From positions 35,009,916 to 35,073,915 of the forward strand of contig OZ020612.1 in assembly GCA_963971575.1 (NCBI GenBank): a stretch of 64,000 nt of DNA, in the 5' to 3' direction. Made by a program: the position numbers and the translations under genes. A model generated the notes under the pieces. The model was given only the letters and a program-made list of their open reading frames with translations. It did no database searches and was not told the DNA's origin. Origin of the DNA: Liopterus haemorrhoidalis (taxonomy: Eukaryota; Arthropoda; Insecta; Coleoptera; Dytiscidae). Shown here piece by piece: positions 10,076 through 22,606 of this stretch (its first letter is position 1; every line of letters starts with the position of its first letter).

Positions 10076-11734
10076 GAGAAAAAAGTTTGGACACCGCTTA
10101 TAAAGACAATTATAAGATTTTTATATTAATTGGTTTTACATAAAATGTCCACGCCTTACTGCTAACTGATAACAATTAAGCTGCCATTCATATTTCGTTC
10201 AGTTGTAGTTTGTTCATAGTATTTGTTGGATTAATATTTCGACAAGAAAATGAATAATTTTACTCTTTACGAAGAAATTGATATGTTTGGGGACATTTGC
10301 ATGGCTACATATTGATGCCAACCGAAATTTTGGATCAAATAATTTTTTTGAAAAATATTGAATTTTTGGATCATTGAAGTATTTTACAGTTATTATGGGT
10401 TATCAAATGAAAGCTCGTAATTTATATATTAAGGAGCGCAAGGTAATTTAAAAAAATATTTTGATTTTTGTCAGAAATATTTTTATAACATTCTCTCATC
10501 CTATTAACCAGAAGTAGTGAAGATTCATAAGAATTGACCTAAAAATTTTAAAACTGAATACTGATGTGAACCGCCATAGTGCAAAAAAAATAATAATTGA
10601 TGCATTTAGTTTAAAAAAATAAATTTTTGAAAAAATATTAAGATTATTTGTGAAAATAGTTAGATTAAAACACAAAAAAATATTTTCAAATAAATGTTTA
10701 AATTTGATTGCAACAAAATGTCGGCTTAGACATCCAGCATCCGGTCCCTTTGTTGGTCTCCTTCACTTACTAGATACCTATGAAACACTAAAACTTATGA
10801 AAATGTAACCCATCATTTTTCTTTGGCAACAGGGAAATTTATTTATTTATTTTATATTTTGTTTTAATGACATAAAAATATTGCGTATCATGTAAAATTC
10901 AATTTTACGCGAAATATAATTTACTGCGCTGTTTTTGAAGTTCCAATTTTGCAGTATTCCTTAGTTTTTCGAGACAAATTCTGACTTACAATATTACAGA
11001 ATTTGCTTTAATATAATTAATAACAAAAAAATTATACATTCTTTAAATTCGCTGTAAGCCATAAATGTTGCACACCGAAAGTTTTAAATAATTAACTGAG
11101 CTGTTTTGGAAGTTATAATTTTGTAGTTTTTGAATCTAATTACCCCCCACCCCCTCCTCACTGTGATTACTGACAGTCTTTGGGCTTATGGTCTCATTCA
11201 TATAATTTATTTATGTAAAATCCTGTCACGTAATTCTCCTGCTTTGTGTCAGACTTTTCCAGATATCTTCTTTTATTCTCGCCTGTCCAATTCCCTGTAT
11301 GCCTCTCATTTCTTATAGCTTCTAGTACTCTATATACCATTGTATAAATTCGAAAATTCATAGTTCCGCCAGACGGTTGTCTCTCTGGCTGTCTGTATTA
11401 ATTTGTTATTTTGAACTTTTATATTTCTTTTATATACGTACTTTTTTCAACGTTGTACATGGTCAAACTATTTGGTAGTTTGTGACAAAATGCCGGTCTA
11501 AAGCCGGCAATTCAAAGATTTGTTCTTTCTGTGCCCGGGATGCGTACTGCTCGTTGCCAACACTACATTTTGAAACCGAACACAAGAAGATCCTTCCACT
11601 ACGTTTCCCAATATTTCCAGAACATATACGAAAAGTGAAAATGTACTTAAAGCGAACCCACTATTATACTATATTTTCACATATCCATGCACGTAATATG
11701 CTGTAAACGTCATATCCTTATAGTATATTATTCC
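10076..11734. other. Unclassified AT-rich DNA
   Basis: Includes a short copy of the GTGAACCGNNATAGTNCAA dispersed motif (10564). A 74-codon ORF at 11482-11706 has a CSFCARDAYC cysteine cluster but no recognisable domain. Nothing else can be supported. Confidence 0.4.
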
Positions 11735-11880
11735 GAATTTAAAGATATAAACAAATCATAGCCTTACATACCAAAATAATTGTCAAAATGCATTTTAAAT
11801 TTATATTAATTCTTTTGAAATCTCATTCTATTAAGGGTACTATGAACTGATAACTTACTGCTAACTAAGGTGCGAAAACA
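11735..11880 (+). repeat. ~145-bp dispersed repeat, copy 2 of 2
   Basis: Homologous to 7005-7150 in the same orientation (see that entry for shared motifs). Confidence 0.6.
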
Positions 11881-11899
11881 ACAGAGTTATAACTAAATT

Positions 11900-12232
11900 A
11901 AACACTGCACTGTACCAAACTATTTGAAACGATTCGGGTGGTGGCGTATGCCGGAAAGCTTATGAGTAAACAAAGCTGTGTACAGAATGCGGAAAATGGA
12001 GTTAACGAAAACTGTACGGATACAAGTGGACGAAATGTGACGTATGCCTGACCTTTGTTTTCAAAGTCAGGTGTCGCTATATATATTTGCTGATACATTG
12101 AACATTTGATAATTTTACTTGGTGAAACTAAAATCAGGGCCGCAGCTGTTATGTAAGGTATCTTTGTAAAAAAGTTTATGCACCCTTCCCAAGGAACACC
12201 TCCGAGGACCATCTATTGAGAAGCACTGCACT
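11900..12232. mobile_element. hAT-like remnant
   Basis: The right end, read on the - strand, begins CAGTGCTTCTCAATAGATGG and continues TCCTCGGAGGTG, the usual style of hAT termini. The left side retains only a weak counterpart (CACTGTACCAAACTATTTGA). No coding remnant or TSD. Confidence 0.35.
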
Positions 12233-14650
12233 AGATAATTACAAATTTCAGTAAAGCGCATTTGCTAATAATAATTGTAATTTGGTAATAGTAAGTGCGA
12301 TATTCATTTATCAATTGTAACAAATTAACTAGGTAACTTTCTTAGCTTTTAAGCTTGCATTTTGTTTATGATATTGCTTATGTCAGTAAAATCCAAAATT
12401 TCATGTTCTATTGAAATTAAAAATAAATTTACCAACGTGTTCTACCGTTCTACGCTCTACACTAGAGTTTTGACTGTTTGGTAATAACTTGCGTTGTTCG
12501 CTTTAATGATAATATTCGTATACATTGTATACTATCAATTTTAAAAGGTGTCCGATCAAGCTCAGTTGTGAATTATACGAACTAAGTGTTTAGTTACGCT
12601 TATCAGATTTTACGCCATTAGTTTATTTAGTTTTAGAATAACGCTAGAATCTAAGACAAACTCACACATATTGAATTCTCACAAACACGAACAGTGAATA
12701 TGCACGTTATCGTACCTATACTTGAATAATTAACTAAGCTGATAGACAAACTCTGCAATTGTAATTCTTTTACTAGCTGCCAGAGTGAGTGAGAGATAAA
12801 CACATCAGTATCTTAATTATAATATCAAACATTGGGCCTTGAGTTGACTCTTTTAAAAATTATAGTACATATTGGCATCACTTTAAACGTGTGTTCGCCA
12901 CAATCGCCCAGATAACTATTTCTAACGTAGATACGTAAGTTTTGCGTTCACAGCGAATTTGTTCAAATGCACTATGTGTTAAACAGCTCAATTAGCTATA
13001 ACGCTTCGAAATATTATTATATTACCGACAATATGTTTGTCACACTTGCGCCCCTCTTGTATGGCGCCTTGTGCGGTGCACAAATTGCACACCTACCTGC
13101 GACGCCCCTAACTCGAATATAGGTAAAATGACCTTTAATGAAGCACTTGCTGAAATTTTACAAATATCTTTCACAAATGTTTTACAGTTGTGTTATGTTT
13201 CACAAATATTTCATGTTACGACAACGGATATTCAGTGTTTTATTTTAAATACACTTTACTATTCATTTCGTTTTTATCTTCATCACGTAGTATGTCAACA
13301 GTAATTTTTTGGATGTTTACTATCGCCCTCAATAAATATTGGGCGCAAAAATAAATAAAAAAATCATAAAAAATATTGAATATCAAACAAAGGATATTAG
13401 GAAATTACAATAGCTCTTACATTAGGCAATATTGATAATATATTACGTCTATGTAACATGTTATTAAACTTTTCGTTTTTTACCAATTCAAGTTTCTAAC
13501 CTGTTAAACTTGATCTAAATATTTAAAATATATAATCGATGTCACAACAAATTTAGGATAGTAATGAACTGTGTGCATTTTTAAAATTTCTAAAATAGTA
13601 ATATACATAAATTAAAAATATAAACAAACTATTTAATTGAAAAAATTACTTATAAAAATCATGTGGGTGCATGTTTAAACTTGAAAATTAATTCAATTTG
13701 TTTTTAAAATCAAATGAATGTAGATTTATTGTCATAAAATTTGCTTAAGTTGACAATGAAGTGCAGTTTGATGTCTTTCGTTTAGCGTAAAAAATAATTG
13801 TTACTTTGAGTTATCGTAAAATTACGGTACATAGCATGTTGCAGATTTCTCCTAATAGTACCATTAGAATAAACTCGTTTTTGGGTCACGTTGCGGCAAA
13901 GAAATTTACAAGAATAATACATCGTTGTGATAAAGGTAGAAATCTATGTTATCGTCGTGTTTTATTATTGTTATAAACTTAATAAAACCATAGCCAATTA
14001 GAAATTGTTACGAGTTTCAATTCAATAGCGTTCGCTTCAGGAGATGTAGATATAGCGAAGATAGATACGTACGTAAGCAGCAGCGGACTAGCAAAATTTT
14101 CCGGCCCTGGAAAATTGGAATAAATCGGCCGCATAGGGTCAAGAGCCGGCAAAAATCAGTCCTATTGGGGCCGGCCCACCGGGATATTTTCCGATATCCG
14201 AAGATTTTTTGTGTGTTATGTATATTATACGTACTAAATTTGAACAAAAATTTAATAAAACTACGATGTAAAGTTTATCCTAACTTATTTTAATCCAGTA
14301 ATGGCGAAGTTATTTTTTCTACGAAACGTTGCATAAAATGATTTATATTGTGTATTTAGAATATTCTGAATTTTTATTTATATTCGTAGCGTGCTCCACT
14401 CTAATACGTTCGCAACTAGCAGATTTGAAGCGAGTATTACCTTACGTGATACATTACAGGATAGGTTCGCTAATGTGGACCCAGCTTTATAAAAGTTTTT
14501 GTAATTCGATATTTTTTACTCCGGCGATTTTTAAGATGGATCTGATCAAAGATCAACATTTTTGTGCATGTTTTAAGCGGGTCGAGCGTTTTAAAGGTGG
14601 TAGACATTCAATCTAAGATGATAAGAGATCAGATTTATTTCTAAAACCGA
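12233..14650. other. Long stretch without a recognisable gene
   Basis: AT-rich and stop-dense. A GC-richer patch at 13045-13115 (GGCGCCTTGTGCGGTGCAC) resembles the GGCGCCTTGAGC terminus near 34430. A patch at 14078-14205 with CCGGCCC repeats looks like a small DNA-transposon relic. No ends or TSDs could be paired. Confidence 0.4.
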
Positions 14651-14696
14651 TGAAAATATTATCCAGGTTTGAGAGGGATAAATGCAGAACTTCTCG

Positions 14697-14860
14697 AAAC
14701 ATTTTGACTAAATGTCTATAATCATGACAAAGCACCAGCTCATACTTCCCTTACGGTTCGGCAGTTTTCGGCCCCACGAAAAGTGGAAAAGACGCTGGCA
14801 GAGATGTGTGGTTGCAGAAGGGCACACATGTTGTTTTCCGAAGGTGATATTTTAAATGTA
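14697..14860 (+). pseudogene. mariner transposase fragment, second lineage
   Basis: Reads NHDKAPAHTSLTVRQFSA, the HHDNAPAHT block containing the second catalytic Asp of DD34D transposases, here with altered neighbours (H to N, N to K). Further on, SEGDILNV resembles the C-terminal S-x-GDYFE motif. The sequence differs from the 24-kb mariner, so it is another lineage. Confidence 0.6.
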
Positions 14861-15499
14861 AATTAATGTAAGAAGAAAAATATTTTTTTTAAATCCGATT
14901 TCTGACTAACAAAATTTGATTTTCAGAAGAAATAAAGTTTTTTTGATAAAAATGTGTAAAAAAATATTGTTTCTGAAGTGTCCGCTACCCATTTACCCAG
15001 AGAGCTTGTTCAAAAAATCTGAAAAAAGAGTTAGACACATTAGAGTACATTTAACGAATGCAACTGTTGATTATGTTGATTAACAGTGGTTTGCTGAACG
15101 AGCCGACTGACTAGGTTTACTATAAGCAGTTTACCAATTTATTAAACTATTTTGCACGCCGTCGGCTCAAACGAATATATTTTAACATCAAATAGTTTGT
15201 AATGTATCAAAAAATAGATGCTCACATGTTTTATCTTTACAATAACCTTAATTATAGTATTAAGTGAAAAATTAACTATCTGCAGTATTTCGCTTGTTGT
15301 TCGTTTAGCCAATTTTCGACAATTGACTGTAATTACCAAGTAAACAGGTTGAATTCTGATTACTTGCAGTTACGTTCGCAAAATGCGCCATTGTTATGAA
15401 CCGAAAAAATACTTTTGAACAAAAGTACCTTTTTTATGAAATATGAATTGTTAGTTACTTTTCTTGTACAGTTGCCTAAATCTTTCTACTTGTTTTTCG

Positions 15500-16027
15500 A
15501 CAAAATTCCTCCCGTTTACTTTACCTCTTGCCTATATCTTTGTTTTTGTGTTTTTTTTTTATATTTAAACGTTTCCTTTTTAGATTACTGCAAATGTTGC
15601 TATCCTATGTTTTTATGGGTCTTCCTTTATTTCACTTTTCTACCTTTTTTGCCTCGTATACTATCTTTGCAGGACTATGTCTTTGCTTTTTTTGTATTTA
15701 AATGTTTCCTTTTTAGATTGTCTGCAATTTTGGCATCCTTTGTTTTCGTGGGTCTTCCTACATTTCACTTTTCTACTTTTTTTGCCTCGTATACTATCTT
15801 TGCAGGTCTATTTTCATTCATTCTGCTGATATTCTAAACCATCTCATTTTTACTTGGATTATATTGTTTGATATGGATCTAACATTTAGGATTTTCAGCA
15901 TGTTTTGGAATCTAATTCGATCGAGTCTCGATATTTCTGCAACTTTTCGCATAGCTGACATTTTGCTTCTGTTACTAGATGTTAATGTCCAAGCTTCTCA
16001 GTTATAAGATAGTATAAGAGAAAACAA
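15500..16027 (-). pseudogene. LINE ORF2 C-terminal fragment with internal duplication
   Basis: Read from 16027 downward: EAWTLTSSNRSKMSAMRKVA, EISRLDRIRFQNMLKILNVR, MRWF, then RPAKIVYEAKKVEK and GRPTKT. This is the familiar tail of RTE/CR1-type reverse transcriptases (YGSE.W.LT, R.DRIRN, RWFGHV, GRPRKTW). A segment of about 136 bp around the RPAKIVYEA part is repeated in tandem at 15528-15800. The hydrophobic 140-codon ORF on the opposite strand (15415-15837) is the antisense of this duplicated LINE tail. Confidence 0.7.
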
Positions 16028-16429
16028 ATTTGTAGAGTTAAATTCGTAACAGCGGAAACTTTACGATTATTTAAGAAGATTGGCTTTATTGAATTAAATA
16101 TTCCGCATCTATACAACATCTATACACATTTCCTGTTGGATAATGAAACTGAATCATTTGATTGTCTAAAACTTGCTCTGATGTTATTAAGGCGCAATTC
16201 CACTGAGGCAACTTTTAGGCAACATGTAGCATGCGGCATTGACGCATGCTACACACAGTCTTTCCATTGAAGGAACACGAAGCGACAAGAAACAAGTCTC
16301 CTTGCCGCATGCTACAAGTTGATTGTTGTTGCCGGATCGCATGCGTCACCTCTCAACATGATTCAACGTGTCGAACAGTGTCGTCGTTATCCAACAGCCA
16401 ACGGATCCGTGCGGCTTGTATCGTGCGAC

Positions 16430-16660
16430 ATGGAGTGGAATAATGAAAAAACTTGATTATTTATTGAAGATTACCATAATTCACCCGAATTATGGAACAA
16501 TAAAATTAGTAATTATAAAGACATTAGAATTAAAAATGATAAGTTAAAGCAATTGGCGAATAAATACAATTGTACGGTGGCTGAGGTAAAAAATAAAATC
16601 AAGAATTTACGTTCAGCATTCCATCGTGAGCGAAAAAAAAACTGCAATCAAAAAAGAGTG
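16430..16660 (+). pseudogene. MADF-domain gene, broken (Harbinger B)
   Basis: ATG at 16430 opens MEWNNEKT, a TGA stop (16454), then LFIEDYHNSPELWNNKISNY, KDIRIKNDKLKQLANKYNCT and VAEVKNKIKNLRSAFHRERK. This is a nearly complete MADF domain (FI..Y...P.LW...Y+++....A...IA......EVK.KI.NLR..F.+E.K). The MEW-NEK start is shared with the MADF gene of element C. The C-terminal half of the partner gene is deleted. Confidence 0.8.
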
Positions 16661-16662
16661 GC

Positions 16663-16877
16663 TCAACTCCCAACAAAAAAGGGAAAAATTCTCATTCGTG
16701 TAAAATTTTTAAATAAAGCTTCATCGTCAGCAACCAAGTTGTTATATAAATTATAATGAGTTTCTTGAACACCAACATATAGTTCTCTTCTCCACCACCG
16801 TGGCTTTCTTCTTTTTTTTTTTTTCGATTCAGAGCTATTACTAAATAAGCAGCTGCCGCGACTGTTTGTAAAGACAT
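16663..16877 (-). pseudogene. Harbinger transposase N-terminal fragment (element B)
   Basis: ATG at 16877 (-) reads MSLQTVAAAAYLVIALNRKK. A frame slip in a run of A bases follows, then RRKPRWWRRELYVGVQETHY and NLYNNLVADDEALFKNFTRM. This is the start of a DDE_Tnp_4 transposase up to the F-x-N-F-x-R-M block; the catalytic core is deleted. Confidence 0.8.
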
Positions 16878-17087
16878 GATACACCAAACTGAAGTTGCCT
16901 GAATGGAATCGTTTTAGACGCATGCTACAAGCATAGACGACAAAGCGTATGCGACGTGGGGAGACAATTTCCGCATGCGACATTATTGAATTTTGTGGCA
17001 CATAGTCGCACACCTATAATCAGGCGACACTAGGTAACAAGTATCATGCCTCATGTCGTTCAGTGTTGCCTCAGTGGAATTCCGCCT

Positions 17088-17864
17088 TTAGAAGCACTAA
17101 ATTTTCATTGTTTATCATAATTATGTGCTTTGAACCTTTATGAGATAAAAACTGTGTTTTTTTTTTTGTTTTGTTATTTATTACCCAGTATTGTGCGGTG
17201 AACTTTTGAACGGTTTTGCGCTATATTTTACATACTATACTTACATTTTACTAGATTGAAACTAGGCGATAGGTGGCCATGTGGTGGTCAGACCCAAGGA
17301 CAATAAATTAATAACAAAACTATATTGAATTTTTTTTAAATTATTTTTTTTAATATTTGTTTACTTTTTATACAATAACTCGAAATATTTTTGTAAATTG
17401 TTTCGCCATTTTTTATATTTCGAATATGAATGACTTTCTGAATCATATTAACAATGGCTCGCGGGCCATTCTGGCTGCTACGTGATTTTTAACGGCCTAC
17501 AACACGAAAATGTTATGAAAATGAAGTAGATTTACTTTTTATTTGTGCATCTGGGCTTAATATTATTTAAGTGTGTGATTGAGGAACTTCTGTCAAACCT
17601 TTAACTAGAAATTTTTAATCTGCAATGTGACGTATTAAAAGCCAAAAGAGGGATTTAATTTTGAATTGAATTTTATAAATGTTTTCCAAACAATCAATAC
17701 CAATAAGTAAAATCATATTTTCGTAGATTTATATCAATATTTAGCATTACTTATTTATGTGAAAATACATTTTATCTACTACCATCAAATAATAAATGCA
17801 TTATGTGTCCAACTGTAAATACATAATGCTGTTCATATTGTAACAAATGTAAGCAACGTAACAC
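17088..17864. other. Unclassified AT-rich DNA
   Basis: A short GC-richer patch at 17455-17500 (GCTCGCGGGCCATTCTGGCT) looks like a hAT terminus fragment, but no partner end was seen. Confidence 0.35.
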
Positions 17865-18330
17865 GCGTGCGTGCTCACCCTGAAACGTTTTTTACACTTC
17901 AAGTTTTTATTTAGTTGGTTAGTTAAAATATTTGGCATTGAGCAATGATGGCTGTTTGTGCCTCACCCAGCCCATTTTTATAACTAGAATATGATTTATA
18001 AGTTAGAATAAATAAAACAATAAATAATAGTATTTTAAATATTATTGTAGATTACAATCAGCTGATGATTCGGTACCCATGTTGTGACGTCAGTTCTGAA
18101 GTTTGACAATTGACACTCAGAATTTCTGTATTTTTAAATTTATATATTAATAATTTAAATATAATAAATTTACATATTTTTTAATGATAAAACTATGTAG
18201 GTCTAGATAAAATATTATATTTGACTCGCATATAATGGCTATATTTCACTCGGATGATTACTATAGCTCGGGTGGTAAACCTCATCCCCGTAAAATATAG
18301 CCTCCATTATATGCTTGTTAAATAAAATAC
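17865..18330 (+). repeat. Dispersed repeat 'R-A', long copy
   Basis: Homologous over ~450 bp, in inverted orientation, to 42325-42775. Shared landmarks: GCTCACCC near one end, CCCAGCCCAT/GGGCTGTGTAGG, AAACAATAAATAATAGTATT, and an inner hairpin GCATATAATGGCTATATTTC...AAAATATAGCCTCCATTATA. Short relatives occur at 33045-33180 and 59875-59955. Confidence 0.65.
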
Positions 18331-18347
18331 TGTTACATACGTTATAT

Positions 18348-18694
18348 CAGTGGTGGCCAAAGTTCATGATCAAAAGAACTATATATATAAATCCGAATCA
18401 AGAGTCTCAGTTAATTTTAGTTTGGAAAATTTTAGTCTGAAATTGTGAAACGCATTTTTTAAATATTCGCATTGAACGGTAAAATCGGTATAAAATAACT
18501 GTGTTAGAAAACAAGAAGACCTACGTTTTAAAATGTTTATTAATATAAAAAGAACCGCATCAAAGGTATAAAAGGGCCGCATCTGGCTCGTGAGCTGAAG
18601 TTTAGCCAATGTTGGTCTATATTTTCCTCTAGACCCCACAAATCTCTGAAAAATTACTATCGAGCCCTTCACAAAAAAAGTTTGCCGACCCCTG
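18348..18694. mobile_element. hAT remnant (347 bp)
   Basis: Ends CAGTGGTGGCCAAAGTT and AAGTTTGCCGACCCCTG are imperfect inverted repeats. Flanking octamers do not match clearly. The - strand 97-codon ORF inside has no recognised domain. Confidence 0.5.
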
Positions 18695-18785
18695 ACCTAC
18701 GTAATCCTCAAATGGGTGAAAATTCATACTTCACGTCATAAGTTAGATATAATTTCTGGTGCACGGTATTTACAACTATAAGCAC

Positions 18786-19060
18786 CAGTGGAGCACCCAG
18801 GGGGGGCATCCCTTAAGAAAGAAGGAAAGATAAAACCACACACCCTAGAAAATTTTAAAAATAGAGATGGGGAATTTTTTTTAGATCGTCACTTGTATTT
18901 TAGAAGTGACGACCTTTTTTTAGGTCATCGCTTTGTATTTTAGACGCGAGGACTTTTTTAGATCATCACTTGAAATTTTTATAAGTGTGAACCTTATTCA
19001 TAATTTAAATAATTTTGTCTCCCCCCCCCCCCCCAACAAAAAATCCTGGGTGCGCCACTG
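18786..19060. mobile_element. hAT-type MITE (275 bp) with perfect TSD and internal ~42-bp repeats
   Basis: TIRs CAGTGGAGCACCCAGG and CCTGGGTGCGCCACTG; octamer ATAAGCAC duplicated exactly at 18778-18785 and 19061-19068. The interior holds three units of the GTGANGACCTTTTTTT...TCATCACTTGNATTTT motif and a run of 16 C (19019-19034). Confidence 0.92.
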
Positions 19061-19068
19061 ATAAGCAC

Positions 19069-20317
19069 CTATCACAGTCTATTTACTTCTATAAATTTTA
19101 AATATAATAAACATAACGGTGAAATATCACTTCATCATATTCGTATTATCATCATGAACGAATACAAATTATTTGCGTAAAAATCTGCATAAAAATAGAT
19201 GTGTGGGTCATGATAGAAGGCTGTAAAGGGGCTTATTATTAGCTTATTAAACACCATAAATATTAATTCATAATCATAATTCATAATTTTAATTAAATTC
19301 TGTATTATTCTCTTATTAACTTCATGGAGGAACTAAATGGAATTTTTATTTTCTCAATTTGTCACAAGCTCACTTTTTAATGATTAAAGTGGGGTATTGC
19401 TAAACAAAATGATCAATTGTTAAAAGTTACTAAATTTCAAAATCTATTTCTTCACGAAGCTAAGATATAAATAAGACACGTATCTATGTATGTAGTCTGT
19501 GTATTGTTGAACAGTTTAATTATTTATATCTGTGTTTACTGTAATTATTTATGTTTTTATACCTGACTGTCGCAATAAACTCATGACAATGCATTTTACA
19601 TAAAAAATTTCTTTTTACTGTTTTGTAACTGCACATTAATATTTCTATTAACAAATAGAAGATAAATTTTTAAATTTCCCTGTCAAGTTATATAAAAAGG
19701 TGGCATTGTATAAAAATTCACTTTCACAAGTGAAAATCTGGCAATATGCTCAGTGAACACTTATTGGTAACCACTGTTAAGAAAGTTATATACCAAGTGC
19801 CATTTCTTTAATAACACGGAGAAAGGTGAATTAAAATCGGTACTTGCTACAGGTCTAGAAAACTCTTCTTCCAGCGACCCACTTTGCTTTTTATTATCTT
19901 TTTATCTCATTTTAATGAAAAGCTTAATTAATCCTTAATTGTGAATTTGTGTGAAGACTTTCTATCTTGAAATCAATAATTGTAAAATGAGAATATTAAA
20001 TGTAAAAGAGTAATAGTGAAAACTGGAATTATTTTGGTTTTCCTTTTAATTTGTTTTGAGAATATTCAAATATAATTTACGCTATAGTCGGCTTCTTTTG
20101 GCTGTGTGGAACTAGACAGTAATTTCTTTATTTAATGGTACTTGTCTACATCTCAAATATTAAATTTTTTTTTTTATGTTGGCTAATCTGTGCTAGGTAT
20201 CAGTCTGTTTAAATTTGTAATGTCAGATCTTAATTTGAAAAGTCAGAAAATTATGAAATATATTTTCTGCCAAGGTAATATTTCATTTATTATTATTAAT
20301 TACCTATTATATAATTA
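19069..20317. other. Stretch without a recognisable feature
   Basis: AT-rich, no ORF of interest, no paired terminal repeats found. Confidence 0.4.
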
Positions 20318-20325
20318 ATTGTAAT

Positions 20326-21203
20326 CAGGGATGGGGAGTTGGAGTCGGTGTCGGAGTCGGAGTCGAGGAGTCGAAGCTTTTTGAAGGAGTCGGAGTCGGG
20401 AGTCGGAAAAAGTTATCGACTCCCAACTCTAATTCAATTTTTATCAAGGATGAGAACAAACCGAAAACGAAATCAAAATTAACATATTACCAGATTTTTT
20501 TAAAGCACGGAGACAGGAACGACATTTTGTTTTCTGTTCAAGAACAAAAATTAAATTAAAAATATTCAATACCGGTTTTACCCGGTTTCCTTCATGCTTT
20601 CCAGTTTAAAATTTTATTAATACTGCTCGTATTAACAGATTAATACGATGCAGTATATTGTTTTTACTCATATCCATTTTATTCTTTTCTGTATACCTTG
20701 TTTATTTTGACTAAGCGGAACTAAACTGGATTTTTAGTTTCTGAAGTTCTAACGAGCTTCGTGATTATTTCATGTTTCATTTAGTCAGCCAAAATCTAAA
20801 TGTCAAAAGGAAAAAGTGATATATTATAAAAAATAAAGTACTTATGTAAAATAAAATAAAAATTTATGAAAACTAATATTCGAAAATTTGTATTAAAAAT
20901 TACACAAAAAGTCAAGATGAAATGAAAATGACTTATTTATAAAAACAGCTCACCTCAACCCAAGATATTTAATGTAAGTATAGTCTGTTTCGTTAGTTAC
21001 AGCGACAATAGATATTGAATTTACTAACTTTTAACGATTGAATGAGACTTTTTATCATTTTGTTAAAACTAAAAAGTTTTGTTGTAAATAAAAAATACGA
21101 TTACGGGTGAAAGGAGTCGGGAGTCGGAGTCGGAGTCGGAGTCGAAGTCAGAGTTGGGGTTGGAGTCGGAGTCGGTAATTTTTCTGCCGACTCCCCATCC
21201 CTG
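20326..21203. mobile_element. hAT element with (AGTCGG)n subterminal repeats, perfect TSD (878 bp)
   Basis: Ends CAGGGATGGGGAGT and ACTCCCCATCCCTG; octamer ATTGTAAT duplicated at 20318-20325 and 21204-21211. Both ends carry GGAGTCGGAGTCGG arrays in the same sense (about 20340-20410 and 21115-21175), so the repeat is direct, not inverted. No transposase coding sequence recognised; a CTATAG-family MITE relic lies at ~20985-21105. Confidence 0.92.
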
Positions 21204-21513
21204 ATTGTAATAACATTAAATTTTTAAAATGAACTCAAAAATAAGAATTTATAATGAGGTAAGTAAGTAATAAGGTCAATAAGTTATTAATAAATAATAA
21301 CTTATTGAAGCAAATTCAAGTTTTACATGCTAAGAACCCACAATTACTAAGTGGCGTAACCACTGGCTATATTCAAAACTGCTTAAAACAATTACTCGTC
21401 CTCGGACAAATTATAAATTCTGCACACCGTCTACAATAATCCGGGCCCCTTTTCCGTGTCCCTATTACTATAGGATTATACAACGGATATGATTATTAAT
21501 TATTGATGTATTT

Positions 21514-22027
21514 ACCGGCCGCCAACATATATAAGGGAGGTATTGAGATCATACCGATTTTGACATTTCGAGATTTTGATGGATCTCCACAAATTGAGGT
21601 CCCTAGATAACGTTTTGACTATTTTTAGCATGATTTGTCGGTCTATCTGTCCGTCTGTCCGTCCGTCCGTCCGTCCGTCCGTTTGTCCGTCTGTCCGTCT
21701 GTGTACACGTGCAGAGCAAATTTGGCTTAAAGGATTTTTATGAAACTTCATATTTAAGCTTCTGCCATCGATGGCATAAGTTGATCAACTTTTGGCAAAA
21801 ATCGGTTGACTAAAAATGGGAGTTTACTCGTGTCGATTTTAAGATTTTAGTGAATATTTCACAACAGAAAAATATTTCGAAAAAACTTATTGAACAAAAG
21901 TTGCTATAAAAGCAATAATTAATAACTTTTATTTGAGACTAATACTGCTAGAATGTATTTTATACTTTATGATTAAGTACTTTATGATTGTCGGACCGAT
22001 CAGCTGTGGTGGCCGCAGCTGATTTTT
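21514..22027 (+). mobile_element. Helentron-like element, array unit 1
   Basis: ACCGGCCGCCAACATATATA start, TCCG/TCTG microsatellite at 21645-21700, then an end with CAGCTGTGG-TGG-CCGCAGCTG hairpin and GATTTTT. The region before the hairpin is shortened relative to the other units (~90 bp missing). The next unit follows directly. Confidence 0.65.
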
Positions 22028-22606
22028 ACCGACCGCCAACATATAGAAGGAAGGTATTGTGATCATACCGATTTTGACATTTCAAGATTTCGATGGATCT
22101 CCACGAATTGAGGTCCCTACATAACGTTTTGACTATTTTTAGCATGAAGTCTGTCGGTCTGTCTGTCCGTCCGTCTGTCTGTCTGTCCGTCTGTCCGTCT
22201 GTCTGTGTACACGTGCAGGGCAAATTCGGCTGAACGGATTTTTATGAAACTTCATATTTAAGCTTCTGCCATCGATGGCACAAGTTGATCAACTTTTGGC
22301 AAAAATCGGTTGACTAAAAATGGGAGTTTACTCGTGTCGATTTTAAGATTTTAGTGAATATTTCACAACAGAAAAATATTTCGAAAAAACTTATTGAACA
22401 AAAGTTGCTATAAAAGCAATAATTAATAACTTTTATTTGAGACGTTTTTTATGTCTCAATTTTTTCATACTTACATGTAACGTTTCCATCGTCATGATAA
22501 ATACTCTGTTAGAAAATATTAGGCAAAGTTATTTCTACTCTGCGGCTAGAATGTTTTTTATACAAGTACTTTACGATGGCGGTCGGTCCTTTGGTCCTGA
22601 TTTTTA
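22028..22606 (+). mobile_element. Helentron-like element, array unit 2
   Basis: Starts ACCGACCGCCAACATATAGA, directly after unit 1. About 165 bp after the microsatellite (from TGATCAACTTTTGGC) appear identical to unit 1, implying recent duplication or homogenisation. Ends GATGGCGGTCGGTCC with a decayed hairpin, then GATTTTT. Confidence 0.65.

Larger units (their letters stand above)
16190..17087. mobile_element. PIF/Harbinger element B, internally deleted (898 bp)
   Basis: TIRs AGGCGCAATTCCACTGAGGC (16190) and their complement at 17065-17087 differ at one of 23 positions. TTA duplications are at 16187-16189 and 17088-17090. GCATGC-centred motifs (AGCATGCGGC, GCATGCTACA, CGCATGCGTC) cluster in both subterminal regions. 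Convergent MADF (+) and transposase (-) stumps fill the centre. Confidence 0.9.

Noticed and set aside
11130..11318. 62-codon ORF and similar short ORFs in AT-rich stretches
   Set aside because: No domain, no codon bias and no conserved context; the length is within chance expectation.
15415..15837. 140-codon hydrophobic, membrane-like ORF
   Set aside because: It is the antisense of a duplicated LINE C-terminal coding region; the A-rich sense strand gives F/L-rich antisense codons.
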